Source of the DNA: Oreohelix idahoensis
Taxonomy: Eukaryota > Mollusca > Gastropoda > Stylommatophora > Oreohelicidae
Direction of reading: 5' to 3'
Assembly (NCBI GenBank): GCA_024509875.1
Contig: JAMPIV010017826.1
Location: 1-64,000, forward strand
Length of the DNA stretch: 64,000 bases
Shown here: positions 35,618-47,910 of the stretch, piece by piece
Layout of the letters: each line of letters opens with the position of its first letter
Numbering within the stretch: position 1 is the stretch's first letter
Position numbers and translations under genes: made by a program
Notes under the pieces: model-generated
Database searches by the model: none
What the model was told of the DNA's origin: nothing
Seen by the model: only the letters and a program-made list of their open reading frames with translations

Positions 35618-36523
35618 TTAATCAATTTTTTTCTCAGAGAAATTGCGCGAAAGTAAATCCGCTAAGTTATTGTCCGATCCAGCGATAGGCAGAATCGTAA
35701 ACGAAAATTCCTGAAGTAGTAAGTACCATCTGTGAATTCTCGAATTCTGCATAGTTCTGGATGTAATGTACGTAAGAGGGCTGTGGTCTGTCATGATATA
35801 GAAGTGCGTGCCGATGAGGTATCGTGACAACTTCTCGAGGCACCACACCACCGACAGGAGCTCACGTTCACCTGTCGCATACTTCTGTTCTGCTGAGGTT
35901 AGTTTTCTTGAAACGAAGAAACACGGATGGAGTGTTCCCTTGTAGCTTTGCAACAAACAGCCACCAATCCCATAACTGGATGCATCTGATTGAAGTGTGA
36001 ATGAAATGAGTATATTTGGTAACAACAAAATAGGTTTATTAGAAAATAATTTCTTAATAGTTACCAAAGCGCTTTCGCAAACTGGTTCCCAATTTATCTT
36101 ATTAGGACTACCTTTTGCCAGCAGTGCGGACAAAGGTGTAGATAGTTGCGCGAAATGCGGGATGAATTTATGATAATAGTTAATTAAGCCTAAATTGCTT
36201 CTAACCTGCTTCTTAGTCGAAGGGGTAGAAATATCAAGAATTCTTTTGAATGTATTGTCAGCAGGATATAGTTTGTGGTTACCTATACGGTGACCAAGAA
36301 AAGAGATTTCTTGACAACCTATTTGAACCTTTGAAGGTCGCACAGTCAAACCGTGTTTACGTAAGGTATGGAGAAGAGAAGTTACACCATCAATGTGGTC
36401 TTCCCAAGAGTCATGAAATAAGCAGATGTCATCGATGTACGTGATGAAATCTTTCCGATCGCCAAGAAGACGGCGCATCATGCGCACAAACGTCGCAGGC
36501 GCATTTACTAAACCAAAACACAT
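35618..36523 (-). pseudogene. RT C-terminal half and RNase H of element A
   Basis: Open for 301 codons. The RT resumes at FGLVNAPATFVRMMRRLL and keeps TYIDDICLF and FLGHRIGNH. RNase H is complete (SDASSYGIG, GERELLSVVW, MTDHSPLTYI, SDNNLADLLSR). The LDLSKGY-type motif carrying the first catalytic Asp is gone, so this RT cannot work. The stop is followed by the polypurine tract and LTR, so RNase H is the last domain, as in element C. Confidence 0.9.
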
Positions 36524-37395
36524 ATAATTGGTCTCAGTTTAATAGGCTGATAGTCAGTGAGGATAATGTCATGGGAAATAAGTGATGTCTGACCATGAAG
36601 ATCAGTCAGAACATCATCAAAAGAGATAAGAATTTCCCGAACTTGACATTCTTGTGTAGAAGATAACGAAGATGAAATAGTTACATCCTTCCAAGACTCT
36701 GATGATTGTAAGGAAGGCAATTGAAAGTGTAAAGAAATAGATGACGTAGTATGTTCTTCATGAACAACTGCAAAAGAAGCAGCATGATGAGAAGAATCAC
36801 TAATAGAGTTGATGACAGGAATCAACTCCTGTGGTCTTTCTACTGCTAATTTTAGCATGTTGACATGAAAGGTTTTGATTTTTTCTCTAATATTCAAAGC
36901 ATAATCAACATCTGTGACGTGTCTGATAATATCAAATGGAACTTGCCATGATATTAATAATTTGTTATCATTATTTGGCAATAACAATCAAACCTTTTCA
37001 CCTGGTTTAAAGAATCGTAAAGTTCTTTTTTGATTAGGTAATAACCTTGATCTTTGAGTAGCAGTTTTGATACTTTCAGATGCATAAGTACACGCATCAA
37101 TGATTCGCTGTCGGAGATCAATAACTAACTCATAGCTGTTTCGGGTGGAAGTATCCACTGATGCTCCAACTTACAAATCTTTCAGTATCATCATTGGTCC
37201 GCGAGGATTCGATCCATAGACCAATTCGAATGGAGAAAAGCCAGTGCTTTCTTGGTACTTCTCGGAAAGCGAAAAATGCTGCCGGAAGTAGACGGTCCCA
37301 TTCACGCGGGCACTCTTCAGTGATCTTAGCCAGTATCTGTTTAAGCGTCCCATTATAGCGCTCACACACACCGTTAGATTGAGGCCTATACGCAC
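36508..37395 (-). pseudogene. integrase end and RT start of element A, frameshifted
   Basis: Two frames cover this part. The 37171-37395 frame has the stretch after the DDE core (STGFSPFELVYGSNPRGP). The 36508-36987 frame has the C-terminal module (LLISWQVPFDIIRHVTDVDY, FHVNML) and then the segment leading into RT (FDDVLTDLHGQTSLISHDII, LTDYQPIKLRP). The sequence then jumps across a deletion of roughly 100 codons to the RT half at 36523. Element C shows what is absent. Confidence 0.8.
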
Positions 37396-38110
37396 TACAA
37401 AACGAATGGTAAACAGATAACATGGACTCTAGATCCCTCATAATGTTGGACGTAAATTGTGATCCTTGATCTGACAAAATGTCCTCTGAAAAACCGATAC
37501 GACAGAATATGGAAAATAATGCATCAGAAACAGATGCAGTCGTTGAGGTTTTTAAAGGTATGGCTTCTGGCCAACGCGTGCAAAGATCTACGCAAGTTAA
37601 GATATAACGAAATCCATTATTTGAAGTAATTGACAAAGGACCCACTATATCTATTGCGATCTTTTTGAATGGTCTTTCAGGCACGTCTGTAATTTGTAAG
37701 GGTGCCGTATGGAATCTGCCCTTACGTGCTCTACCTTGGCATGTTGTACAAGATCTGCAGTACAACTTGGTTTCCCTGTTAACCCCAGGCCAATAAAATT
37801 GTGACGTAATACGAAACAATGTTCTTTTGATATCCATATGACCTGCCATAGGGGAGTCATGGCCTGTTTGTAGGACCAATGGTCTGTATTCCTTAGGAAC
37901 TACTACTTGATGTATGATTGTTTTGCCATTGTCAAAGTATCTAGTAAGTATAGATTTATTTATTTTAAACCAATGTTTAGCTGATCCTGTGCGTTTAGTA
38001 GTTTTTTGGTTTGCTAGGATAAATAAACCTCGTAATGTTGGATCATTTTTCTGTTTTTCTGCAAAAACAGAAGGTGTTACAGTGATATAATTGTATCTAT
38101 GACTGGAGTA
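37396..38110 (-). pseudogene. integrase zinc module and DDE core of element A
   Basis: Part of the frame 37130-39157. A linker with KQKNDPTLRGL leads into H2C2 (HDSPMAGHMDIKRT to CRSCTTCQG). The core has AIDIVGP, SDQGSQF and SNGVCERYN, all three catalytic acids. Directly upstream, the CGH motif of gag is followed by only a short join, so the protease has been removed in frame. The frame breaks after FREVPRKH near 37250. Confidence 0.88.
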
Positions 38111-39646
38111 AGCGGACATTGTAGGCATAATATGACCACAATTAAGTTTCTTTGTAGCCTTAGCTATGTGTCGCGATTGACACTCAAAACATGAATCATT
38201 TATTACCATACAAGCATTAGCAGGATCATCATCATTACCTTTGTCATTCTTGACAGTGCAATTATTTGCATGTCTATGTTTACTTTTGTCTCTCGAGGGA
38301 GATCTGACATGACCTTTATTCTTACTGACCGACTTTTTCTTATAATAATCAAAATCAGAGGAATTATCATTCCTGTAATCTCTACCATATGATGATCTCT
38401 GTTTATAGTAACCTTTCTGATGTGAATCATCATAATACCTGCCTTTGTGATACCCACGATCATGAGGTGAGTACCCTCTATAGCCTCTTCGATACGAATT
38501 TGAAGGAGAGCGATGACGCCGAAAGCTATAAAACCCTCTCTCCGATTGATGACAATCTGAACGAAAACGTCCATCAACGCTCTTCGATCGAGGTCTATGA
38601 TCGTACGATCTGTGATCGTGGTATGCTGAGCACGCAGGCAAAGGATCTCGAATAGAAGATCTATGAATATCTTTATTCGGATGTGCGATCGCATATTGTC
38701 TCCCGAGTTTTTCATATTCATCAATATTATTAGGATGTCTTTCCTGCAAAAATGATTCTAATTCACTACTGCATGCAGATAAAACCTTATCTCGTAGCAT
38801 GAGATCAATGACACCTTCATAGGTTTTATTAATACCAGAGAGATCAATCCACCTGTTAAAGAAATGTTTAATTGATGCAATGAATTCACCAAAATCTGCA
38901 TCTTTACTTGGCTTAGCCGTATGAAAACGATCCCTGAATCCAGACTCAGTCAACTGGAAACGTCTTAGTAGTACCTCTTTTACGACGTCGAAATCGTTTC
39001 TACTCTTTTCATCCAGACTCATGAAACATTTCAATGAGTCACCGGCCAAAAAATCAAGTAAAAGACTGCTCCTTCTTTCTTTTGGTATGTTCAAGGCGGT
39101 GACTTTTATGATGAACCTAGATAAAAAAAGAGTCAATGCAATCACGAGATTGATCAAAATTAGGCATTTTTAACTTCGGGTAAAAAACATTTGTACCCGC
39201 TGAGGTCTTAGCCTGATCTGACTGCACTTTACCCAATTCCAAAACTTTTTCCTTTTCTGCATGAAGTCTTAATGACTTAAGCTCCATGGCATTTTTATGT
39301 GCCTGATCTAGTTGAAGAAGTTCCATTCTTCTTAACTCCATTTTCTCCCTCTCCAGTTCTCTTTTTTAAAATCTTTTTGCGCTATTTCTTTTTCCTTAAA
39401 TTCTCTTTCTTTATCTTTTTGCTCTCTGTCTTTCTCTTGTTGGGCCATTTCTTTTTCCATTTTCTCCTTTTCATGGGCCAATTCCAATTTCCTAAGTTCT
39501 TCAGCTCGTTTAATAGCCTCGCGTTGTTCAATCCTTTCCAGACGCGACAAATGTTCTTCAAATTTAGTCTCCGCATAAATTTGAAGTTCAGATCCTGATT
39601 TACCCAAACTCTTTCCACTGTTAATAAAGTCTTCTAGTGTCGACAT
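38111..39646 (-). pseudogene. gag of element A, two frameshifts
   Basis: Starts MSTLEDFINSGKSLGK at 39646, continues as a Glu/Lys-rich coiled coil (to about 39340), shifts frame near 39340 and again near 39130, then has the capsid-like part (VLLRRFQLTESGFRDRF, IDLMLRDKVLSACSSELESF) and an Arg/Ser/Tyr-rich tail. It ends with C-X2-C-X13-C-G-H at about 38192-38126. It aligns along its length with the gag of element C. Confidence 0.85.
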
Positions 39647-40832
39647 CTTTATAAGTTTGCGAATACCTGCGAATAATATCTACTATATATTGATATATAG
39701 AACTCAATATGTTATGTACATGTGTCAATCAATAACAAACAATCTGCAAGTACAAAAGACGAAGAACGATGAAAAACATTTAAATGAATTACAATGAAAT
39801 GATATATCAGTTATTCGGCAAAAATTTACAATAATAAAGTAACTAAGGTAGACTTATACGTATTAATTAGCAAAGAAAGTAAAGAATTAACATTACAAAG
39901 AAGATAACGAGACAAGTCTCTGTAACTAACGTGTAGACAGAGGAGTTTTAGATAACACACGAAAACAATTGTAAACAATACCGAAATAAGGCTATGCAAA
40001 TAAGGATGACATAGTCAATTGACGTAACAACTAAGTACACACAAGTATGGTTATACTGCGAACTGAGGCTTCAGTGAATTTATATCCTGACTCTAAAAGT
40101 CAGATGCTCAGTCAGCTAATATAAGCATGAGAACCTAATAGACGTTAACATTCACTGAATTTTTCTAGAAAAAATTCCAGTCAATATTAAACCCTTTCCA
40201 GCCTTCCCAACGAATAAACGAATAAACAGATAGATATGGATGGGACACAGAAAATGATAAGTATGAAAGTAAGCAAAGAAACGAGAAACCTGCAGACCAA
40301 AGTTAGTACAAGGACAGTATGAAAGTGCTCAAGCGCTTCGATAAAATTAAGAACTTATCTTTTTATCTGTCCTGTTTATCCTGAGAACTACATTAGTGCA
40401 TGTAAATCCAAGCTTCCGTTCCACTCAAGTCTAGACAGCAACTGATGATCATTGATAGAAGACCTTGAACTTGGTAGTATGATCGTTTGAGAGATTCAAC
40501 CGTTTTCAAACGCTGGTTACCGATCTGCTTACTGATCTGCGTTGCCGCTGTTGATGCTATAGTTGAAGACACTCTTCTTCCAACGATTTAGATAATTGAA
40601 GTTGATTAATATCGTTTCTTTGAAATGGTTCAGCTTCTTGTAGTGGGTGAAGATAGGATCATCTCAGAATGTGTGGTCTGCTAGTAATGACGGCCTCGAT
40701 ACAATGACGTCATATACAGACATGCGCGCTAGAGTTGCCGGTTTGTCTTGAATGAATATTATCGCTATAAAAGTTTATCGTTAGTTCAACTCACTTTCGA
40801 TACTTTATGGGGGGGCTGTAAACCTACGAAAT
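39647..40832 (-). other. untranslated leader of element A
   Basis: Non-coding. It ends, in minus orientation, with TTATTCGCAG|GTATTCGC 20 bases before the gag ATG, a splice-acceptor-like site at the same place as in element C. Confidence 0.65.
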
Positions 40833-40852
40833 CCAAACGCTTCTTGACACCA
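40833..40852 (-). other. putative primer-binding site of element A
   Basis: On the minus strand TGGTGTCAAGAAGCG begins 8 bases after the LTR end. It differs from the site of element C. The tRNA was not identified. Confidence 0.5.
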
Positions 40853-40860
40853 GAATTATA

Positions 40861-41366
40861 TGTTACGGACTTTTTTGACAACCTTTGACATCAGTTTAAA
40901 GTAAGGCTCTAAAAGCTTAGGATGACCAAGATGTTGTGTGCGTATTCTGATCTTATAATGTCAAAGTCCGCCGGGTTCATTTATATATTTTACAGGATTC
41001 CATTAGGCGCTACGTTAGTATCGATTATTGTCTCTAGTAACCCGTGTGATGCGTTGATACTGGAACATGCTTCATATTAAACTTCTGATTATTGACTGAC
41101 CTGTCTATTCTTGCCTTATTAATATCAGCAGTGTGAGATGCAGCGTGTTTAGGCAATTAAGTGTCACTGGTCATTATGAATGGATCAAACAGTATGAGAT
41201 TCAACTCAGAATACGGCATTTAATAAGACCAGTATTTGACGACTTAAACATGTTTAATTAACAATCTTATTTCATGAGTAGGCACAACTATTCAAAGACA
41301 TAGTTTATAAACATAGTTCCATGTACGTGTCGAATGAGTTCTTATTATTCATTAAAGCATATGTTC

Positions 41367-41457
<91 letters not shown>
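40861..41457 (-). mobile_element. 5' LTR of element A, part next to the leader
   Basis: Matches 34215-34730. It is interrupted inside its (TA)n tract at 41371-41457 by element B and resumes at 47839. It also differs from the other LTR by a short indel (AGGCGCTACGTT near 41005). Confidence 0.9.
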
Positions 41458-41461
<4 letters not shown>

Positions 41462-43784
41462 ACGGGCCGGGAAGACACCCCTGAGGCCCCACCCCCACTT
41501 CAGTTCAATGCATGTTTGTCGCCCATAATATTTTCGGTCGGCCCACGTGACTGTCAGATCACGTGACGGCGCGAGCCTGGGTTGTGAAAAATCTGAAGTA
41601 GAAGATTGATGAAAATGCCATAATAATGCATTTAAATTAAGTTGTGGTGTAGAATTGTGTTATATTAAATAGCTGTAGGTTTTATTTGTGTTTTCGCTAT
41701 TCCTAAGCGATAATCGCGTGTGATATTTAAGTAGTCAAGATTAATACGCCTAGCGCAGTAAAGTGAGTGATTAGCCTAGTGCCTATAAAAAGAGATAGCG
41801 AGCTACCAGCGGACCTTTTCCTAGTATCAGCCGCCAGAGAGAACAGACGACAGAGCCAAACTGTAAATGCATTGAGCACGTGAGTTAATTTAAATTAGAA
41901 TTAATTTTATATAATTCTAGAATTATATTTAGGACGAGTCTGTGTTAATGTTTAGTGAACTAGATAGATGTGTTTCCAAAGGAAATGGCTTTTTAGGACA
42001 TTATGATTTAGTCTTGAAGAATGATAGATGAGGGAAAATAATGTTTGATAGGTTTTATTAGGCACGCAAAGCCTAAATCCAGATGTGAGAATTTAGTATC
42101 AAGTATTTCATCCATCAGACCGGGCAAATTTAGTAGGAGAGTATTTTATACATGAAACTGGACAGAAATGTTATCAGAAAGGCAGATATAGTATGAAGCT
42201 ATTTCACGGGAATGTAGATAAGATTAACAATAGCAAGATTGTAGCCACGTGGCGAGGACTGTATAAAAATGCGGCGATTAACACGCCCCGCGTTGGTAAA
42301 CCTATAATGTTACGCCATTTTACACGTTGTGTACTTAGTTCCAGTGTGTTTTAAGTGGAGAATAATTATATTTTATTCTGCTAATGTAAAAGTAATTGAG
42401 TGTATTTCACGATAGCCTACTTATCATAATTCTACTGTATATATTTAATGGGTTACTGTGAGGTGAGAATATGTATTTAGACTTCTGGAGAGCGCGAGGC
42501 CACTCCTTTGTTGAGACATGTGTTTCTCTGGTTGCTCCCGGCGGAGCATGGAAACACCAATGTGGCTGGTGTCTATCACAAGCCGACAAGAAGCATTTTT
42601 ATGCTATTGCAGTAGTTGTTTCGGTAACGATGTGTTTCATGTGATGAGATTCCCAGTCGCACCAGTCGTCACATACGACATGCTTCCGAATGCAGTAACG
42701 AATATTGAGATAGACCAGTTGTGAGGTGGTGGTTTATTCTCGTTATTGAGAGTATTTGTTGTACATATAATTGAATATTATTTTATGTCCATTTTATGAT
42801 TATTTAATTATGGTTATGTGAGGAATGGTTGTGAGAGCACGTGGGCTCACTTCAAGGTATATATTTCTCTTCTCCGCTCCTGAGGGAGCATGGGGCCAAC
42901 AGTGTGGTTTGCCTCCATATTAAGTATTCATATGCTAGGGCGTAGTGTTTCGGTAGCAATCTGTGTTACATGGTGAGATTGCCAGCCCCACGCACAACAC
43001 CTTACTAGTCTCATTGGACGACATGCATGAGTGTGTGTGTGTGTGATAGCTGAGTGTGTGCTCTTGCAGTAGTGGTTTCCGTAGCAAGCTGTGTTACATG
43101 GTGAGGTTGCCAGCCCCACGCACAACACCTTACTAGTCGCATTGGACGACATGCATGAGTGTGTGTGTGTGTGATAGCTGAGTGTGTGCTCTTGCAGTAG
43201 TGGTTTTGGTAGCAATCTGTGTTACATGGTGAGGTTGCCAGCCCCATGCACAACACCATACTAGTCGCATTGGACGACATGCATGAGTGTGTGTGTGTGT
43301 GATAGCTGAGTGTGTGCTCTTGCAGTAGTGGTTTCCGTAGCAACCTGTGTTACATGGTGAGATTGCCAGCCCCACGCACAACACCTTACTAGTCGCATTG
43401 GATGACACACATGAGTGTGTGTGTGTGTGATAGTTGAGTGTGTCAGGTGGCGGCGTAGGACAGTTTGACAGGTGAGAGCGTGGTGTTTCTCATTCAGTAT
43501 TATATTATGATTTTAACTATTCTGTGCTTTGTTTGCTTCTTCAGATTAGCATCGGGCACTGTTGGGTGTTTTGTTTGTTTGGTTTGGTGTTATGTTCGCT
43601 AGTTTATTTGTTTAATGTTTGCTTTGTCACTGAATGGGCTGTAAAAATAAATATAGCCCCTGCCTCTAGAATCAAGAGTTTATTGTTGTTCGGGGTCGGT
43701 GCGAGTGTAGCAAGAGAGTGTGGAGATCACACTAATAACAAATATAATCATCATCATCATCATTATCTCGCCCACCCTATCACA
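41458..43784 (+). mobile_element. 5' LTR of element B (2327 bp)
   Basis: Starts TGTGACGGGCC and ends CCTATCACA. TATAAAA is at 41784-41790 and a donor-like CACGTGAGTT at 41878-41887. Four tandem units of about 127 bases at about 42940-43440 contain TTACATGGTGAG, GCACAACACC and a (GT)n run. AATAAA lies near 43646. Confidence 0.92.
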
Positions 43785-43786
43785 AT

Positions 43787-43804
43787 TGGCGTCGTCGGCA
43801 GGAT
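43787..43804 (+). other. primer-binding site of element B
   Basis: TGGCGTCGTCGGCAGGAT, two bases after the LTR end. It is 18 bases, a good length for pairing with a tRNA 3' end. The tRNA was not identified. Confidence 0.65.
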
Positions 43805-43977
43805 AAGGCAGACAGTGCACACCGAGCAAACAGCGACGAACAAATAATTGTAAACACCCAGCAGTGCATTCCTGCAGCAAGATGGCTAATGCGCATATGA
43901 AAGGTACTGTACGTGGAGGAGCCAGAGATAAGGTGTTGTTTTAGTGGAGAGGGGGGAGAGACCCACTTGGCAAGAGT

Positions 43978-44553
43978 TTGTGGAGGATGTGGAAGCCGCG
44001 TGGAAGGTGGCGCTCCCTTTTTATTTTTTTTTGCGCAAGAAGACAAGTTAGAGACATGATATGGAACAACGTTACACCCATGGTATCTAGAGAGTTACGG
44101 GTACGAGGTGGAGCCAAGGCCAGCCCTGAGAAGTTACTGGAAATGTGTGTAAAAAAAGCCTACAGCGAACAACAACAAGTCAGTGAGGGGAACAGGAATT
44201 TCCCTTGGGAATATGATGTTTATGGTGAAAGTAAAAAGCCTGAGACACGGGTCCAGATAGCAAGGGCAGAAGTTAAGAAGGTGGAGGAGGCACACAGAGC
44301 AGAGTTATCCTTCCTAAACTCCCAGATAGCACAGATGTCAGAGTCCAGTTCGCCAGCACAAGAGGAGGTGCAGAGAAAGAGAGCACCATGCCAGCCGCGG
44401 AAGCAGCCAAAGCACAACGAGGAGGTGGGTCCGCGGGAACAGCCAACGCAAGACAAGGAGGGGTGTGCCCGGGAACAGCCAAAGCACGACGAGGAGGTGC
44501 ATGTTCTGGTATGTGAGAGTCAAGCTGTTGTTTTAACGAAAGCAGTGAGCTGA
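43978..44553 (+). pseudogene. gag-like frame of element B, N-terminal part
   Basis: Encodes a region with WNNVTPMVSRELRVRGGAKA then SPEKLLEMCVKKAYSEQQQ, which looks like the last capsid helices of a Gag. A coiled-coil-like stretch (RAEVKKVEEAHRAELSFLNS) and a basic tail follow. The first residues up to about 44050 probably lie out of frame, as the neighbouring frame has a WQEFVEDVEAAWK segment. The frame ends at 44551-44553, before the zinc knuckles at 44850, so at least one frameshift is present. Confidence 0.6.
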
Positions 44554-44761
44554 CAGTACCGACCAGTGCAGCTGCACCGACAAGGCGAAAAGGGGTTTGC
44601 AAGTGGTACAGTGTCCGCAGGGGATGGGGATTCATCACGCCAGATGATGGAAGGTAGGTATTGATGTATTTGTACATCAGACCAAGATCTTCAGAAAGGG
44701 ATTCCGGAGTCTGGCGAGAAATGAGAGAGTAGAGTTTGACAGCAAACCATCGGTCCAGGGC

Positions 44762-44956
44762 ATGGAAGCAATTTATGTATGCGGCATTGGCGGTCAAGAG
44801 TGTAAGGGCAGCAGAAAGCGACCCATGGCACAGAGGAAGCCCAGAAAGATAAGGTGCTATAATTGTGGTGAGTTCTCAGGCCACATGGCAGCCAAGTGCC
44901 CACAAGGCCCGCTCCTGAAAAGATGCTTTGGATGCAAGTCAACTGAAACATTTTGA
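44762..44956 (+). pseudogene. zinc knuckle part of gag, element B
   Basis: A basic stretch is followed by CYNCGEFSGHMAAKC, which has five residues before the His like its E1 counterpart, then CFGCKSTE, broken before the His. The upstream residues (ECKGSRKRPMAQRKPRKIR) match E1 at 540-590 closely, which fixes the family relation. Confidence 0.7.
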
Positions 44957-45166
44957 TAGCCGCCTGACCCTCAAGAAGAGCTCTTTCCCTAGACGGACTG
45001 CCACAGCCAGGTTGCCTTAGGGCGCAAGCCAAGAGATGGCCACGACAACTGTCACACTAAGGGCGCCGAGAAAATTACGCGTCGTCTAGGTGAGGAAACG
45101 CGTCCTAAGCAGATAGGAGGGAGTGCAAATCAAGGTTCAGCAGAGGAGACTCATCAAAAGCAGACT

Positions 45167-45481
45167 GTGGGGAATGTAAGCCACCGTCCACACAAAATGA
45201 GTGCAGAACACGTCAAGAGCGATCCCCCTACAGATTCGACAGCTACATGCACTGGCAAGCAGATGTCACAAGCCAGCAGCGACGCGGCACAAGTAGGCGA
45301 ATCTTCTAGACCACAGCAACTGCCAGCCCGACAAAGCACAACTAGGGACATGTCGACCGAGACAGTCCCCAGCCGGGTTGTACCGATGACAGAAGGTCAG
45401 CCTAAAGCATCGCCGCAGAGAAAGAGTCATACGCAGCACCAACGATCTAAGAGGCTACGATCGAAGCGCCAGAGGTGGTGA
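45167..45481 (+). pseudogene. gag tail of element B, unassigned
   Basis: A Gln/Ser/Thr/Arg-rich frame with no domain. In E1 the matching place holds an integrase C-terminal remnant, which I do not see here. It ends 36 bases before the 3' LTR. Confidence 0.4.
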
Positions 45482-45499
45482 TGTTGTCGGGACGACAAC

Positions 45500-45517
45500 A
45501 AAATCAGGAGGAAGATA
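45500..45517 (+). other. polypurine tract of element B
   Basis: AAAATCAGGAGGAAGATA directly before the TGTGATGGGCC start of the 3' LTR. Confidence 0.65.
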
Positions 45518-47834
45518 TGTGATGGGCCGGGAAGACACCCCTGAGGCCCCACCCCAACTTCAGTTCAAGGCATGTTTGTCGCCCATATATTTTCGGTCGG
45601 CCCACGTGACTGTCAGATCACGTGACGGCGCGAGCCTGGGTTGTGAAAAATCTGAAGTAGAAGATTGATGAAAAATGCCATAATAATGCATTTAAATTAA
45701 GTTGTGGTGTAGAATTGTGTTATATTAAATAGCTGTAGGTTTTATTTGTGTTTTCGCTATTCCTAAGCGATAATCGCGTGTGATATTTAAGTAGTCAAGA
45801 TTAATACGCCTAGCGCAGTAAAGTGAGTGATTAGCCTAGTGCCTATAAAAAGAGATAGCGAGCTACCAGCGGACCTTTTCCTAGTATCAGCCGCCAGAGA
45901 GAACAGACGACAGAGCCAAACTGTAAATGCATTGAGCACGTGAGTTAATTTAAATTAGAATTAATTTTATATAATTCTAGAATTATATTCAGCACGAGTC
46001 TGTTTTAATGTTTAGTGAAAATAGATAGATGTGTTTCCAAAGGAAATGTCTTTTTAGGACATTATGATTTAGTCTTGAAGAATGATAGATGAGTGAAAAT
46101 AATGTTTGATAGGTTTTATTAGGCACGCAAAGCCTAAATCCAGATGTGAGAATTTAGTATCAAGTATTTCATCCATCAGACCGGGCGAATTTAGTAGGAG
46201 AGTATTTTATACATGAAACTGGACAGAAATGTTATCAGAAAGGCAGATATAGTATGAAGCTATTTCACGGGAATGTAGATAAGATTAACAATAGCAAGAT
46301 TGTAGCCACGTGGCGAGGACTGTATAAAAAGCGGCGAATAACACGCCCCGCGTGGTAAACCTATAATGTTACGCCATGTGACACGTTGTGTATTTAGTTC
46401 CAGTTTGGTTTAAGTCGAGAATAATTATATTTTATTTTTCTAATGTAAAAGTAATGGAGTGTATTTCACGATAGCCTACTTATCATAATTCTACTGTATA
46501 TATTTAATGGGTTACTGTGAGGTGAGAATATGTATTTAGATTTCTGGAGAGCGCGAGGCCACTCCTTTGTTGAGACATGTGTTTCTCTGGTTGCTCCCGG
46601 CGGAGCATGGAAACACCAATGTGGCTGGTGTCTATCACAAGCCGACAAGAATTTTTTTATGCTATTGCAGTAGTTGTTTCGGTAACGATGTGTTTCATGT
46701 GATGAGATTCCCAGTCGCACCAGTCGTCACATACGACATGCTTCCGAATGCAGTAACGAATATTGAGATAGACCAGTTGTGAGGTGGTGGTTTATTCTCG
46801 TTATTGAGAGTATTTGTTGTACATATAATTGAATATATATATTTTTATGTCCATTTTATGATTATATTTAATTATGGTTATGTGAGGAATGGTTGTGAGA
46901 GCACGTGGGCTCACTTCAAGGTATATATTTCTCTTCTCCGCTCCTGAGGGAGCATGGGGCCAACAGTGTGGTTTGCCTCCATATTAAGTATTCATATGCT
47001 AGGGCAGTAGTGTTTCGGTAGCAATCTGTGTTACATGGTGAGATTGCCAGCCCCACGCACAACACCTTACTAGTCTCATTGGACGACATGCATGAGTGTG
47101 TGTGTGTGTGTGATAGCTGAGTGTGTGCTCTTGCAGTAGTGGTTTCCGTAGCAACCTGTGTTACATGGTGAGATTGCCAGCCCCACGCACAACACCTTAC
47201 TAGTCTCATTTGGACGACATGCATGTGTGTGTGTGTGTGATAGCTGAGTGTGTGCTCTTGCAGTAGTGGTTTTGGTAGCAATCTGTGTTACATGGTGAGG
47301 TTGCCAGCCCCATGCACAACACCATACTAGTCGCATTGGACGACATGCATGAGTGTGTGTGTGTGTGTGATAGCTGAGTGTGTGCTCTTGCAGTAGTGGT
47401 TTCCGTAGCAACCTGTGTTACATGGTGAGATTGCCAGCCCCACGCACAACACCTTACTAGTCGCATTGGATGACACACATGTGTGTGTGTGTGTGTGATA
47501 GTTGAGTGTGTCAGGTGGCGGCGTAGGACAGTTTGACAGGTGAGAGCGTGGTGTTTCTCATTCAGTATTATATTATGATTTTAACTATTCTGTGCTTTGT
47601 TTGCTTCTTCAGATTAGCATCGGGCACTGTTGGGTGTTTTGTTTGTTTGGTTTGGTGTTATGTTCGCTAGTTTATTTGTTTAATGTTTGCTTTGTCACTG
47701 AATGGGCTGTAAAAATAAATATAGCCCCTGCCTCTAGAATCAAGAGTTTTATTGTTGTTCGGGTCGGTGCGAGTGTAGCAAGAGAGTGATCACACATCAC
47801 AATATAATCATCATCATTATCTCGCCCACCCTAT

Positions 47835-47838
<4 letters not shown>
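45518..47838 (+). mobile_element. 3' LTR of element B (2321 bp)
   Basis: Very close to the 5' LTR, differing by scattered substitutions and small indels. It contains TATAAAA at 45844-45850, CACGTGAGTT at 45938-45947 and four tandem units at about 47010-47510. It ends CCTATCACA, directly followed by (TA)n. Confidence 0.92.

Positions 47839-47910
<72 letters not shown>

Larger units (their letters stand above)
41458..47838 (+). mobile_element. element B: LTR element with 2.3 kb LTRs and gag only (6381 bp)
   Basis: Two nearly identical LTRs flank a 1.7 kb interior with gag-like frames but no protease, RT or integrase core. It is inserted in the (TA)n tract of element A's LTR, so a target duplication of TATA-type cannot be measured. 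It would need enzymes from another element, so it is probably non-autonomous. Confidence 0.9.

Noticed and set aside
38203..38724. Second minus-strand frame of 173 codons in element A
   Set aside because: It overlaps the gag tail in another frame, and its Ile/Met/Arg mix shows no domain.
43524..43847. Possible protein in the 5' LTR of element B (also at 47592)
   Set aside because: It lies wholly within LTR sequence, crosses the LTR end and primer site in the first copy, and shows no domain.
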